Assembly (NCBI RefSeq): GCF_963676685.1
Contig: NC_092356.1
Span: 21,997,750 to 22,061,749 of the forward strand
Length of the DNA stretch: 64,000 nucleotides
Direction of reading: 5' to 3'
Source of the DNA: Mytilus edulis
Taxonomy: Eukaryota > Mollusca > Bivalvia > Mytilida > Mytilidae
Shown here piece by piece: positions 34,194 through 49,100 of the stretch (the stretch's first letter is position 1; the number at the start of each line of letters is the position of its first letter). Position numbers and translations under genes: made by a program. The notes beneath the pieces are model-generated. The model saw only the letters and a list, made by a program, of their open reading frames with translations, was not told where the DNA came from and ran no database searches.

Positions 34194-37100
34194 TTAATCA
34201 ATTAATACTCAATCAATCAATCAATCGATCAATAAGTAAGACTTACATTTGGGGTCAGTTCCCCGGCTATGACAGGAGCAACCATTCCAGGTATAGTTGC
34301 TATAGTATTAGTTATACCATACAATATACCTCCATATCTAAAATACAAGCAAATGTTACATTTTATACCATGAAATAGACAGATAAATGTAATCTACTAA
34401 GCCAAACAATGAAGACTCTTTATCATCAGAAAATGTTGCTCGATTATTTTTCTGTTGTGATTACAAAGTATCGTTTTACACGAATCGTCAGTCTTTTATA
34501 ACAAATAAGATTTAGGGATAATTTTACCATATCTTGTCATATAAAAAGAAAACAGAAAAATAAATAACAAAATTACGGTAATTTTTCAATTTTGATAACT
34601 CAGGCAATAGTCAAATGTATAATATACATATTTAAAAGACTATCATAACTACTATTTGGTTTTTTGGGGGATTTTATATGTTTAGCAGATGAAAAAAATG
34701 GATTATCCACTTACTTAGGAGCTATATCTATATGATTAACAGCATAACCAGCCCGCTCAAAACCAGTAAACAATAATGCTAAACATAGAAACACTACGGC
34801 AAGTCCTCGTTTCTCACATTCAACAAAGCCAGTGGCTATTAGAAATATCCCTGCGCCAATAAATGCTGAAACAAATAATTTGAAAGTTCAATTCAGTTTT
34901 CGCATACTGCCTGGAAGAAATGTTTTCTTCCTTTATAATATAATTTGTATAAGATTCTCGCTATGAATAAAAAAAATCTACAGAAAATTTCAATGGCTTA
35001 TATCTCGAAAACAAGCACGCGTGTCTTTCATTATTGTCTGTCCTTCTAGTCCGGCGGCTACAAGCATATTTCAGACGAATTGTGCACATCCGGTTACAAG
35101 CATGAAATTTGGCATAGACCTTCCCCAACTATTACTCTTTTATTTCAGATAGGGAGGCATTTGAAAAAAATGTCTCACTTCCGGTAAAATCCAAAATGGC
35201 GGACGACATACTTAAATCAGCCCAATATCGAAGGCTAGCGTGTAAAAATGTGTTATTATCATGCTACTATCATAATATTTGGTACAGACCTTTGTTTTTT
35301 ACTACTTTTGGATAAATTAAATAGATTAGATGTCTTCAGAAACCCCACTGTCGGTTAAAATCCAATATGGCTGACATTGTACTTAAATAAGCTTATTTTT
35401 TAGGGAGGGTAACTGAAATGTGTTTTAACGTTTTGCTACTATCATTACATTGTGTATGAACCTTTCTTTGGTGTTTCTGATGGATACAATGCATAAGACA
35501 TATGTCTTAAAAACCCTTTCTTCCGGGTATATCCAAAATGGCGGACAGAGAAATATCAATTTTTTATTCAAATTTTCATTTTTTTCAATATGTAAAGAAA
35601 TGATTTTATTTTGTGCTGGTCATTAAACTTTTGGCTTAAAGTTATCCTCAAAACCACTTATTCTAGCATGTTGTAAATATTTAGATATAAAGTTGACACT
35701 TCCGGTTAAAAATATGACGTAAATTTCAAAGATGAGTCCTCAATCTATTTCTTTGATTTAGAGTTTTGGATAGATTGATTAAAACAAAATAAAATCACTA
35801 TAGTACTAAAAATTATTTAAAATTATTACTATTTGGCCAAGAATACATGTTTATTCACAGTGACCATGACATGCACACATTGCAGTGCACGGGATACCCG
35901 ATTTTCCACATTAAAAATGACCGCGGAATCCTTTCTTACATCCACAATGTATAAGCTTTTGACAAAATGATGAGGCCTCAAAAAGAGTTTTTCAAAAGTT
36001 ATCCTCTTTGTCCCCGCCTGGAGTGGGTAGCATAAGAGCCAATCCCAATTCCAAACACCTGCCTAAGTATATTGCATTATTTACATGCTGGAAAAGACTA
36101 GACCAAGTTAAGGGAATAGCCTCGAAAAGCCGTCCCTGTTGCGCAAATAGTTATTTTCTTGCTTCGTTAACCATGTTATACCCATCTGCTAAGTTTGTGC
36201 GATCTTACAGTAAAACCCCGGTGATTTAGTCTGATTAATCATCATTCTTTTTGTTAAAGTCACATCTTCAAATGCAATCAATGTCTCCCACATAGTCTTT
36301 TCCCCCCTTTCAAGCAAAGAGAGAACCATATCACAACAGGTAAAGACATGGATAACAATAAGTGTTTCAGATCACCCAGATCACTCATTGCCTAGTGCAT
36401 TTGAAAGGCCATTGATAGATATTAATCCAAAGTCTTTTGCCCTCCCAAACACAACGTCTACCCCTATGTCACGGAATAGCGAAACAGTATTGACAACATC
36501 ATCATTAACGACTGTTCGAATCATGACTCGTTTAAGTGCGTGTTTCACTGCATCAGACACATGCACCATGATTTTAGTGTCTGCCTCTAAATGTGAACTT
36601 GGTGCTGAACTTGAAATACATTACGTGGTGGATAAGATAGAATATCCTGACCATTTGTTGCTATAACTACCATACGCATCCAAGACTTCATCCACTCGTA
36701 TTTCAGTTTCAAGGTATTTTATTTAGGTAAGGACATATTACCCAATCAGCATACTCAGTAGGCCGCAATTCACAATCGGAGAGCTGATTTCCAACATTTA
36801 CAAAGACTGTGGTATTGTTTCTCACATCTTAATAAATTCTGCAAAAACACATATTTTCTTGCCTTGTTAACCTAATCTGTTTCTTTTTTTTTTTATCTTC
36901 CAACAAAACCACGTATCGTTTTCAATGACATTAAACATCAAATCCATATGGTGATGTTGGCTGGTCCATCATCATTCTAAATGCTATAGTCACATCTTCA
37001 AACTCCATTAATGTCACCAACGCAGTTCCTTTTCCAGCGAACGTGTTATCTTTTAATGCCTAGTGCATTTGAAAGGTCATTGATTGATATATATCTTATA

Positions 37101-40100
37101 CTTTTCCCCTTCTAAATGCAAACCAAAGTTTGTCTGCCCTATGTCACGGAATAGCGAAACAGCAATGACATCAGTATCGACTGTTTGAGTCATGACTCAG
37201 TTAAGTCTATGTTTCACTGCATCAGACACATCTATCTTGATTCTAGTGTCAGTCTCTTCGTGTAAACATGGTGCTAAACTTGAAACATCATCAAGTGGTG
37301 GATAACACTAAACATCCTGAGCATTTGTTGCTTCAACTACCTTGTACTCAAAATTGTATTGAGCAAGCTCCTGTGAATGAAAACTTAAAAGTTCTTTCTT
37401 ACTGTTGTCATCTCTCAGAAAACTTTACCATCTTTGAGGATGTTTTTAATCCTGGGTTCGTCTGTGTATTACCTTTCCCCTAAATGTTGCCCTTGCTTCC
37501 TTTAGCAGCTTTAAAACTACCAGTATTTCGCTATTCCGTAACAAAGGGGCAGACGAACTATTGATTGTATTTGGGGAGGCAAAAATCTTTGGATTAATAT
37601 CTATCAATGGCCTTTCAAATGCACTAGGCAATGAGTGATCACACACTTTTATTTCTGACCAATACCTTATGAAGGGTTGTGATACTGTTCTCTCTTTGCT
37701 TGAAAAGGAAAAAAAAGACTGCTTGGGAGACATTAATGGTATTTGAAGATGTGACTTTAACATAAAGAATGATGATTGATCAGCCTAAATCACCGGGGTT
37801 GTACTGTACAAACTTATCAGATCTAACATGATTAACGAACCAAGAAAGTCAATTTTTGCACAAAAGGGAAATCTCATTTTAAGTGAGGCTATTCCCACGA
37901 CTTGTTCTAGTCTTTTCAAGCATGTAAAACGTGTAATATACTAATGCAGGTGTTTAGTGAGACGAGCTTTGGATTGACTCTTATGCTACCTAGTCTTGTC
38001 ACTAATGGATTGCGAAGGGACAAAGAGGGTCCCTTTAAAAAAAAACTCTTTCTGAGACCTCATCATTTTTTCAGAAGCTTGTACATTATGGATGTAAGAA
38101 AGGATGCCGCGGTCATTTTTAATGTGTAAAATCGGGTCTCCCGTGCACTGCCTTGTGTGCATGTGGTGGTGATTGTGAACTATAAGCATGTATTCTTGGC
38201 CAAATAGAAGTAGTTTTAAATATTTTTTAGTACTATAGTGATTTTATTTTGTTTAAATCAATCTATCCAAAACTCTACATCGAAGAAATAGATTGAGGAC
38301 TCATCTTAAAATTTACGTCATATTTTTACCGGAAGTGTCAACTTTATATCTTAGCATTTACAACATGCTAGAATAAGTGGTTTTGGGGATAACTTAAAGC
38401 CAAAAGTTTAATGACCAGCACAAAATAAAATCATTTTCTTTACATTTTGAAGAAAGTTGAAAATTTGAATAAAAAATTGATATTTCTCTGTCCGCTATTT
38501 TGGATACTTCCGGAAGTAAGGGTTTTTAAGACATATGTCTTATACATTGTCTCCATCAGAAGCACCAAAGAAAGGTTCATACACAATGTAATTATAGTAG
38601 CAATACGTTAAAACACATTTCAATTATCCTCCCTAAAAAATAAGCTTATTTAAGTACAATGTCCGCCATATTGGATTTTAACCGGAAGTGGGGTTTCTGA
38701 AGACATCTAATCTATTTAATTTATCCAAAAGTAGTAAAACACAAAGGTCTGTACCAAATATTATGATAGTAGCATGATAATAGGACATTTTTACACGCTA
38801 GTCTTCGATATTGGGCTGATTTAAGTATAACGTCCGCCATTTTGGATTTTACCGGAAGTGAGACATTTTTTTCAAATGCCTCCCTATCTGAAATAAAAGA
38901 GTAATAGTTAAGGAAGGTCTATGCCAAATTTCATGCTTGTAACAGGATGTGCACAATTTTTTTACAAAGCCGCCGGACTATTCAGATTATTTTCATGTAT
39001 ACAATAAATCTACAATAGTTTATAAAGAGCGTTTTTTTTTTAAATAGAGGAGCGTACATTCTTAAGGACGCGATCAGATCAGCGACCTTGGCTTTATGAA
39101 TACAACCATTTTAATGGTTTGAGGATGCAGAAGTACCTGGAGAGAACCACATATTTTTCTACAAGAAAGAAAACTTGCAAGCATTGTCTATTAAGATCGA
39201 AGTCAAACACACCTCGCCACGCTGACACCAGCGTTAACAAAATAGTGGCAATGAGGATGAAATATCTAGACAACTTGGCTATCATCTCTCCCTAAAAATT
39301 GTCATTCTCAAATATTTTCAGTGTTCTCTATATGATCTCATATCCTGTCTTGATATTCGAAAGCTAGCTTCCGCTTCCGTTGAACTCCTATTTTTAAGCA
39401 TATTCGTGACAACCAATTTAAACTGCTTCAGAAGTTATAAATATTTGTTGTCGTTTAAGACGAAGATGTATATTTAGATCTATTATATGACATTAAACTT
39501 TTAAGGATGAACTAAGATGATGTTTAGGAATTAATGTCAGATTTTCGGACTTCTTGGTTTTGTTCCTAAAATACAAGGTAAAATATTTTGCCCTAAAACA
39601 CCTAGACTGAGGTTTTTTTCTTACTCATAAAATTAAAGTTCCTTCACCTAAATTTAAGCAGATTTTAGATTCTTTACCTTTCGCTTTTAGACCCAAATAA
39701 TACCAATGCAAATATATGATTTAAGTCCAAGTCAGCTTTTTCCTGCCATTTTTTTTTAAAACTCAAATATCTCGAATAGGAGCCCCATGAGCGTTCAATA
39801 CATTTATCTTATTTGGTTTCTTTACTAAAGCTCTTCTGAATTTTAGTATCAATTTTAAATTGTAGACTTTTAAATTTCATAAAAGCCCTTAACCTACATA
39901 TACCTGCTGTTTGAAAAGATCGTCTAGTTTGTGTTGTTGTTAGAATTTTTCTACTTCTTAAGAAGTCAGCTATATGTGCTGTTGCAAATGCCATGAAGGC
40001 ACCACATATATAAGGTATTGCAGATAATGCACCATTCTGCAATATAAAAGAATATTGAATGGCAGTAATGAAAATCCAATAATTATAATACGAAAGGAAT

Positions 40101-43100
40101 GCACATATTGACGTGTTAAACATACAACTCGTAATTCAAGGTATAGGAACATGCAAATGAAGCAAGTATATATAGATACAAGTATGTTATAGACCCGGTA
40201 AGAACTAAAACTTACTACTACCAAGCTGCTGACATAGTATTAGTAGTGAACTTGAGAAAAGTGTGACGAAGTTCATTTTACATAAACTAAGAAATTATAT
40301 GGTATCAAGTATCAAGTTGGTGTCTGAATGTTCTGGAAAGGGGTCACACATTACATCTCATCTCGGACAAGCTGCCGGCCAAATATGAAGTCATTTTTTT
40401 TTAGACAAATGCGACAAATAATTGATGCATGACAAGATCGACCAATAAACAGATGAACACGGTAATGAAACATGTCCTCTTCCTAGTTGTGCGTGGGCTA
40501 TTACAAATTACAATCCCGTCAGCTTTTCCCGAATGTGACCTACCGAATTCGATTTATTACTGGATTCGCACTTACACGACGGGTGCTAAATATTGAGCCG
40601 GAGCACCTGAGATCACCTCTACCCTCCCCCGTATTTAGATGGGTTCATGTTGCTCGGTCTTTTTTAATTAGTTTCCTACGTTGTGTTTTGTGTACTTTAA
40701 TTTGTTTGATAGTTTGTCTATTGGTTTTATTATTTTTTGAAGCCAATGAGTTTTCAGTTTGTTTTTGTATTATAAGTTTGAAGGTCCCTCTGGTATCTTT
40801 CGTCTTTCTTAATACCCTAGTCCCACTAGGCCACGATCGCACTACGATCTGTGAAAAAATGCAAATTTTGATGATCGTAGTGCGATCGTGTAGATCGCAG
40901 TAAGGTCGTATCACGGTCGTGGTGAGGTCTTCAAGATCATGAAGAGCGTGGCCAACTTTGAACATGTTCAAAACAATCGTGGTGCGGTCGTGGCGAAATC
41001 AGGTCGTAGTAGAAGCGTAGTGAGAGCGCACTAAGATCGTAGTAAGATCGTTACGGTCGCTGTACAATCGTAGCGAGAGCGTAGCTTAAGCGTGATTCTA
41101 TTCGGAGAGACTACGCTACGATCGCACAGCGACGTTATCACGACCTCACTACGACCATCACGTTCTCACTGCGACCCAACTACGCTTCCACTGCGACTAT
41201 ACCACGATGTTCACGACCATAGTACGATTCCAGCACGCCCTTGCCGTCCTCATCACGCTCTTCTTACGACCTGACTACGTTCACACTACGACCATCATTC
41301 TCATTGTCATTTTCACATAAATATATAAAAAAAGCTCCCTAGATTTTGTTTGTATGAATGTAATTATTCATTTGCTCTAACGGCTCAACCATGCTTCTCG
41401 TTTTTATATAGATTAGACCGTTGGTTTTCCCGTTTAAATGGTTTAACACTAGTAATATTTTGGGTCCTTTATAACGTGCTGATTGATGTGAGCCAAGGCT
41501 CCGTGTTGAAGGCGGTATCTTGGCCTAAAATGGTTTACTTTTATAAATTGTTACTTTGATGGAGAGTTGTCTCATTGGCACTCATACCACATCTTCCTAT
41601 ATATATTGATACGTCTATGTCATCTCTGCTATCGTTCACTAAAATATCATCATTGAGCTTTATGGACCAGCAATAGGTTGTTATTTAGGTTGGATTGGTC
41701 GGTCCGACATATCTGCTTGATGAGGATTCGTTACGTTGCTCCCTCTGCCTCTACATCAACTCCTACCACCATGCCCACATGTACTGGTAAATTTTGGTGT
41801 CATGACTGTATTGTTTCCGAGAAATCTACGATTTAATCAGAAACAGAAGGAATTGAACTGTATTGATATGGAACACGATGTTGACGTTATTGCTGAGAAC
41901 GTAGTAAGATCGCGCTATGAACGTAGTATAATCGTGGTAAGAACGTGTTATAATCGCAGCAAGATCGTGTTGCAATCGGATAACTCGTGGTATGGTCGTA
42001 GTGAGAACGTGAAGAGCGTAGAAAGATCTTGATAAGCGTAGTGAGGTCGCAGAATAAGCGCGGTGATAACGTGGTATAATCGTAGCGGGATCTTTGTAGA
42101 AGCGTAGAGAGGACGTAGTAGCATCGTGAAAGCAACGAAAATTTACATTTTCATGCCGCTCATACCGCGACCTCACCACGATCTAAATTTATTTAAGATC
42201 GCGGTGAGCGTGGTGCGATCGTGGTCTAGTGGGACTGGGGCTTAAAAAGTAGACATATCATATTTAAATTGTATAACTTGTATTTTCTCATACCAAAAAT
42301 CGCATAAAAGTAAACGTTTTTAACGTAATCTACATAATAATCAGGGAAATAAAATTTAAAATAAATATGATGCACATCTAGCTTGTACGTTCAGCGCTAT
42401 TAAAAAATAAACAGTTTAAAGATTGATTTAATAAAAAGAAGTAGTGCACCAAAGACTTACAGCTTTTATGTCAAATTTTAAGACATTTTTCATAAATTCA
42501 GGAAGACTTGTCCATATGGTATATATTCCCCAGTTACTACATGTATGTCCGATAATAATTGCCCACAGTGGTACAGACTTCGCCATGGCAACCCAGGGAA
42601 CCTTTCCTGTCTGCAAGAATAAAAAGCAAAGTTGATAACAAACTAAGGATTTTTCTATGTTACATTAATGAAAAGTGCAATAGAATGGAAAACAAAACAT
42701 TAAGATATTATCATTAGAATTCAATACCTTAATTCACAGTCACTTGTCTCAGATTTCCCCCTATATACCTATACAACAAATTAAAGTACATATAGGATTT
42801 TTTTTTCATCTGTGACAAGTGCCTCTGCCTGAATTACAGAATTATTATTTGATACAGTATATAGTGATAAATAAACTAAAATGATAATCACTTTAATAAT
42901 TTAATTTGAAATAATATCTAAGAGCAGGAATTAATAATAAGTCTGGTTAAACAATAACAGTATTTTGCATTCATTTGACTTAAGACAAATTATATTAGTA
43001 CGAGATTACTCTGACGTCCAACTGCTGTTTTATGGCAGACAAGCTGGAGCCCAATGGTTTCAACCGTTTCAAGCATATTAACTTTGGTGGATTTTTCCCC

Positions 43101-46100
43101 GTTTACCCTCTATCATAGAAATGAATATGAACTAGATATCCGTCATGCATGTTGGACATCTTGTATATAATATGTGCGCAAGATATCTCGAGTTCCCTAG
43201 TGCCTGGCTCAATATCAGCGTCTAATAATAGCCTGGAAACCTGGCCCAATCATACTGCGTCGATAAGTAACATGTAGCGGAGCTAATCAGTAGCCAGGAC
43301 CCCAGGCTACGTCTAATAACTAATAAGTATTAAAACATGCATGACTTAATGACTTAATTTACATATTTTTCTGCAACCGTGCATGCGCCGGTGAAAAAAA
43401 ATCATGTTGCAGACGAGAAAGCACAAGTGATGTTGGCGAGACGTCGAACATGTACGTGCAAATTTATGCTCTATGGAACATTAATTGGACATGTCTAACT
43501 TTTTACTTAACAACTAACCCTTTTATTTGCATTATATTCAATATTTGTAATGATATAATTCCTTTCTATTACGCTGATTCTTGGATGATCGTTCGGGGTG
43601 TCTCTGGTCAGGAAAAACCACAGAAAAACCCAGATCAAAGTCAAACCACCTTAAAATACACAAAAACAACAATCTTACGTAAATGTTATACAAAATAGCA
43701 TAAAAAATAAATGCATTGTATGAATTTATAGTTATCAATTAGATATGTTTCGATTGTAAATACCGAGTTGTCTTCTGCATGGCAACTTAAACCGTGAAAA
43801 AGCTAAAATATTATTTTTGTTGTCACACATCGAATAATTAAATATATCTATTCTTTGACAAGTCTTAGCAAATCCTCATTTTTACGGAAATGTTGTTAAC
43901 CGTGCCCGGAAATTTAGAAATGATCCTTGTAAACTTATCGCTCCTTTAAATGAACTTACTTTAAAAGGTTACCAATTCAACACTGTAATAAGATCATTGA
44001 ATAATGTTTTTATTGGTATAAATATTGATTTTGTTATCAGTAAATTAAAAGCAAACTAAATATTACTAGTATGTTGTATACATATATACATTCATGGATC
44101 TACAATATGTCGATACCTGTAACTTGGCATTGCACAAGGTCATGTTTTTCTCTGACTGTTTCTGACGTCTTTACACTAAATCCATTGGATGTTGGATGTG
44201 TACGGATTGATAGTTTAGTCTTAGATGCATGATTTTTTTGTATTAGTTGTTAGTGGCTTTGAACTAGCTGTCAGATAACAGCGAGTACTCTCGGTTCTGT
44301 TCCTAGTGTCTTTTTGTTGTCGGGATGTACAAGTACCCGGCCACGTCCACATGTATTTTTGTCCATCTGATGAGTTAAGCATTTTTCAACTGATTTTTAT
44401 AGTTCGTTCTTATGTTGTACTGTTATACCACTGTCCAAGGTTAGGGGGAGGGTTGGGATCCCGCTGACATGTTTAACCCCGCCACATTATTTATGTATGT
44501 GCCTGTCCCAAGTAAGGAGCCTGCAATTCAGTGGTTGTCGTTTGTTTATGTGTTACATATTTGTTTTTCGTTCATTTTTTTTTAATATAGATAAGGCTGT
44601 TAGTTTTTTCGTTTGAATTGTTTTACATTTCCATATCGTGGCCTTTTATAGCTGACTATGCGGTATGGGCTTTGCTCATTGTTGAAGCCCGTACGGTGTC
44701 CTATAGTTGTTAATGTCTTTGTCATTTTGGTCTTGTGGACAGTTGTCTCATTGGCAATCATACCACATCTTCTTTTTTTAAATTAGATGTGTGACAATAT
44801 AAAGATGCAACTATACATAAGGTCATCTGGTGATCAGAAGTTCAAATTCACGTGTGTTGAAATACAAAAATTTACATCTGACAAAGACATGATAGGATTA
44901 CCCTAGAATATACTTTTGTACGTCACTTTACAATAGGGTGTCCTCTTCACAGTCCTCATACAACCAAATGACTTATACATTATTATAATAACCTTTAAAT
45001 CTATATTATTAGGCGAGTGATATGAGAGCAAAATTCACATTTTTAATGCACCTACCTAACACACGGCTAAATTATATATCACTGGAAAGCTAAGAATGTG
45101 TACTTTCTAAATATCCCGGTCGTCAAAAGAAATTATGGTGCATTTTTTTTTAAATCGAGGTCAAAGGTCATGGGTGCAATTTCAATTCACGGATACTTCC
45201 AGTAGAAAAATCGAGTCAAAACCAATACAGAAATGAAACAATTTTATAGGACTGTATGACTGTTGGGAAAATATATTTCAATCATAGTATTAATTAATTT
45301 TGGTTGATTTTAACGGTAACGTATGTTACGTAACGTTTTCTCTCGGAGTCTTTGAAAATCAACCATTAAGTCACACAAATGTATCTGTAGTCGCCCTTGC
45401 GTTATATAAATCTTATAATACCTCCATATCATTTGATTGCACGTATTTACAAACATGGATCTGCAAATTTGATATAAATAATTCGAAACAAAATATTTGA
45501 AGCAAGGGGAAAATATAACATATGACGTATTTTTAATTGTTTAGAAAGTCCCATGATGAGCTGTACATTAAAATTGAGGAAGCGTATGGTCTACTGTTAG
45601 TTTGAAAGCCTACCAACCGTTTCAAGATCAGACAACCATAGGGCGGATTTTTTTTTATTATTGTAGTGCAATATGTTGAGTCTGGATCATACCGCAATTT
45701 CATTTACATCACTAAATCAGATATGACAAGAGTACTAACTAACATAATGATTACTAAAATGAGTAAAGTGCTACTAGTATATTTATATCAACAAATTGAC
45801 AATTTTGATATAAAACATCACAAGGAAAATATGACCACTCATTGTACGTTAAATTGTGTTTGATTTTACTTTAGTCGGCCGTCGTGTATCTTGAGATATC
45901 TTATTAATCAAACAACTCTTGACAAAGGAGTTTGTACTTATTTTAAATTACGCTAGTGATGACCTTCGGGCTACTTTGGCACTACGTATTACCTTTTTAT
46001 ATCTTGTTTCACCGCTTCAAACGGAGGACAAGGTTATCCTAATATTTAACCTTTTATTTGGCTTTCTTATGTTAAAATCCCGTTAGCGTATAACTTAAAT

Positions 46101-49100
46101 GATCGAAACGTCGGACCAATGGGATGTAGGACCATTTAGGTTTTGGAATATTGCGATATCGGAATATTATAGCTTCAACTTGTAATCTCATCATTCTAAT
46201 CGGTCAAAATATCCATACAAAGGACAACTTCCTTGGCATGGGTATATACCAGTACAGCAGAGGTTTTGCTCAAAGCGGCCTTGTTGAGGCTGTATACATG
46301 TACATTGTAACTATAAATTGACCATATATTTTAAGTATTTGTTGAAGCTGATAATATGTTATTTTGTTTTCTCGGCGGCGATCCTCGGCATAAATTAAGT
46401 AATTAAAGTTGTTAACCAGAATGCTTCCTTGTGTACAGGCACGTCATCTTTAATCGTCGAAATGTTAGTAAAAGCTGTTTTATGTTCAGAATAAAATGTA
46501 TAGCTCTTTACTTTCTCACTTCAAATTTTGTAGCTAATATTTAGCGATGCAAGCTCGATGGTATACAGATTTAATAGTAAAATTATCATGAGTTATTTTG
46601 TAAATCAGATCATTACGTCCACTTGTATTTTTGTTCATCTGATGAGTTAAGCCTTTTTCAACTGATTTTTATAGTTCGTTCTTATGTTGTACTGCTATAC
46701 CACTGTCCCAGGTTAGGGGGAGGGTTTGGATCCCGTTAACATTTTTAAAACCCCGCCACATTATTTATGTATGTGCCTGTCCCAAGTCAGGAGCCTGTAA
46801 TTCAGTGGTTGTCGTTTGTTTATGTGTTATATATTTGTTGTTCGTTCATTTTTTGTACATAAATAAGGCCGTTAGTTTTCTCGTTTGAATTGTTTTACAT
46901 TGTCTTATCGGGGTCTTTTATAGCTGACTTTGCGGTATGGGCTTTGCTCATTGTTGAAGGCCGTACGGTGACCTATAGTTGTTAATGTTTGTGTCATTTT
47001 GGTCTTTTGTGGATAGTTGTCTCATTGGCAATCATACCACATCTTCTTTTTATATATAATGTAGGAGATATATGTATTAACACTCAATACAGCTTGAGTT
47101 TGCTACTCAGAGGATACCTTATGAAGTTGTGTAACTTGCTTATAGGCTTTATACATTTGTAAAATATACAAACAGACAAATCAGAATGAGTTGTAGATCT
47201 ACTGCCCTCGTTAATTGATATATGATAAGAGACTGGTCGGTAGAATTGGTACATGTAGTACAAAGTCTTTGTATAGACAAAACAGAAGCTGATAGGTTGT
47301 ACTTACTTTTGAAATATTCATAGCAACTCTTATGATATTTTGTATTTTCAAATGGGATGCAACTGTATCTTCAATTAAGTGTTTAACTACATAGTTTCTA
47401 TGTAGTAAATACATGACAGACTATGCATCTGTTGTCAATCAATGGATAGTTTTTGCTCTTTAGCATAGGAAGGGTTTCATTTTGAACTGGGCTGTGAAAA
47501 TTTGACACGACTCTGAAGATTTTCTACAATTTTCCGATACGATTCCTTATTTAGAAATGGGTGAATTCTACAGAACTCAAAAACTATGTTTTACTTTGAT
47601 TTGATCTTATTTTCGGACGATTTTATATCCATTTAAGCTCCACTGAAGTTCAAGATAGAAATAGAACCGTTTAAGTGCCAGTCTTTGTAAGAATCAGGCA
47701 ATTTTGAAAAAAATCAAAACATGGCTGAAAAAAACCCACCTACCCAGCCATCCTATTTTGAAGTAACACTCATCCTGAGTTAGAAATGGTAGGTCTTTAG
47801 TGTCTGCGTGTCTGGTAACTTGAGAAATCTTTAGATAAACTTTGGTTAGAATGATAGCAAATGACAGAGTTAGCTCCCCTTAATTGTTAATTTCTAGTGC
47901 ACTGTAACCAAATTTTATCTCCAATTACCAGAACAGGACAAGGAAACGAATGGTATATTTTTGCATCATTATACATTTTGAACATAAATTAATGTCAACC
48001 TGAGTGGGGTTTTGTTTGTCATGTTTTCACCACTGCCTGATTCTTAGGCAGACTAGCACTTAAATATGATTTATCGTACTCTAACAGCACTATTAGTACA
48101 CGGAAATCGACTAATATATTCAGTAAAAAAACGATAACGAAATAGATACGGGATTCCGGAAACTATAGTGATGTTACCCAACATCATAAAATTACAGAAA
48201 TTCGTGATTTTAAGAAATGTTGAAATAAAGTCTTGATCTTGAATGAAAAAACGATAACTGATGAGTGATTTGGTGTGTTCTAAAACGGATCGAGTGCAAA
48301 AGCATTTAATAAAAAATTTAATTGTAGATCCGAAAAGGTCAGGATTATGAAAATTTTCGTACAAAATGTCAAATATTTAGAAGGAATGCAAAAGCATGCG
48401 GAGTTATAGTTGTAAATATTGTTTTTCATTATTTTAAGAATCTAATTCACTTAATTATTCTGTCTAAAAGAAGAGATACGACTAATTTCTTTTGTTTGAA
48501 AAACATGTCGTATTTTTACAATTTTCAACTAATTTCTGAAATAAACGTCAATTTTACAAAAACTGCACCGTACGATTTTGTGACGACCGGGCGAAAATCA
48601 AAGTTAAATCATTATTCTTTCATTTAAAAAAGAAATTAGCCGTGTGTTAGGTGGGTGCATTAAAGTCCTTAACTAGACGTCTTTTTCAAATATTACACTC
48701 GCCTATATGGGCGCATACGTTTTAGTTAAAGTCGAACGATCTTGAAGCGTATACAACGTGCCTTAAGCGTGTCTCAAACTTATCTGTAGCGCGTTTCTCT
48801 GGCGTGCAATTAACGTATACCAACTTTGTCAATTTTCTCTGTACGTTTGGTGCACGCCGGTCTATACGCCAATGTGTGACGCTGCATAACATAGCAGTAA
48901 ACAAAAGGGACTATTTCAAATGAATACGCGCAAGAGATGAGTATATGTTATTATATTATTTTTTTACATAAATAAGGCCGTTAGTTTTCTCGTTTGAATT
49001 GTTTTACATTTCCATATCGTGGCCTTTTATAGCGGACTATGCGGTATGGGCTTTGTTCATTGTTGAAGGCCGTACGATGACCTATAGTTGTTAATGTCTG

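Larger units (their letters stand above)
35047..38980. mobile_element. 3.9-kb foldback element with decayed coding arms
   Basis: Ends TAGTCCGGCGGC / GCCGCCGGACTA; TTC adjoins both ends. Each arm is about 1.5-1.6 kb and matches the other in inverted orientation, including terminal 'tccggttacaagcatgaaat' type sequence, several 'ttccgg..aaatccaaaatggcggac' blocks, and a coding-derived interior. The middle (about 36700-37440) is unpaired but contains a third, directly repeated copy of the coding-derived part. The element lies entirely inside SLC17 intron 8. The superfamily was not determined. Confidence 0.85.
34866..39903. other. SLC17 intron 8
   Basis: Most of this intron is the 3.9-kb foldback element 35047-38980. 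The rest is AT-rich. A minus-strand open frame at 39285 ([20 protein letters not shown]) looks like a signal peptide followed by a GT but has no partner exon; see the rejected list. Confidence 0.5.

Noticed and set aside
39094-39285. Minus-strand frame [20 protein letters not shown].. followed by a GT, like a signal-peptide exon
   Set aside because: It lies in SLC17 intron 8 on the same strand with no partner exon. It could be a chance hydrophobic frame or a remnant, and the SLC17 phases are complete without it.
41826-42179. Several overlapping frames on both strands rich in R, S, Y, H, T
   Set aside because: They arise from the repeated GATCGTAGTG-like motifs, whose period avoids stop codons.
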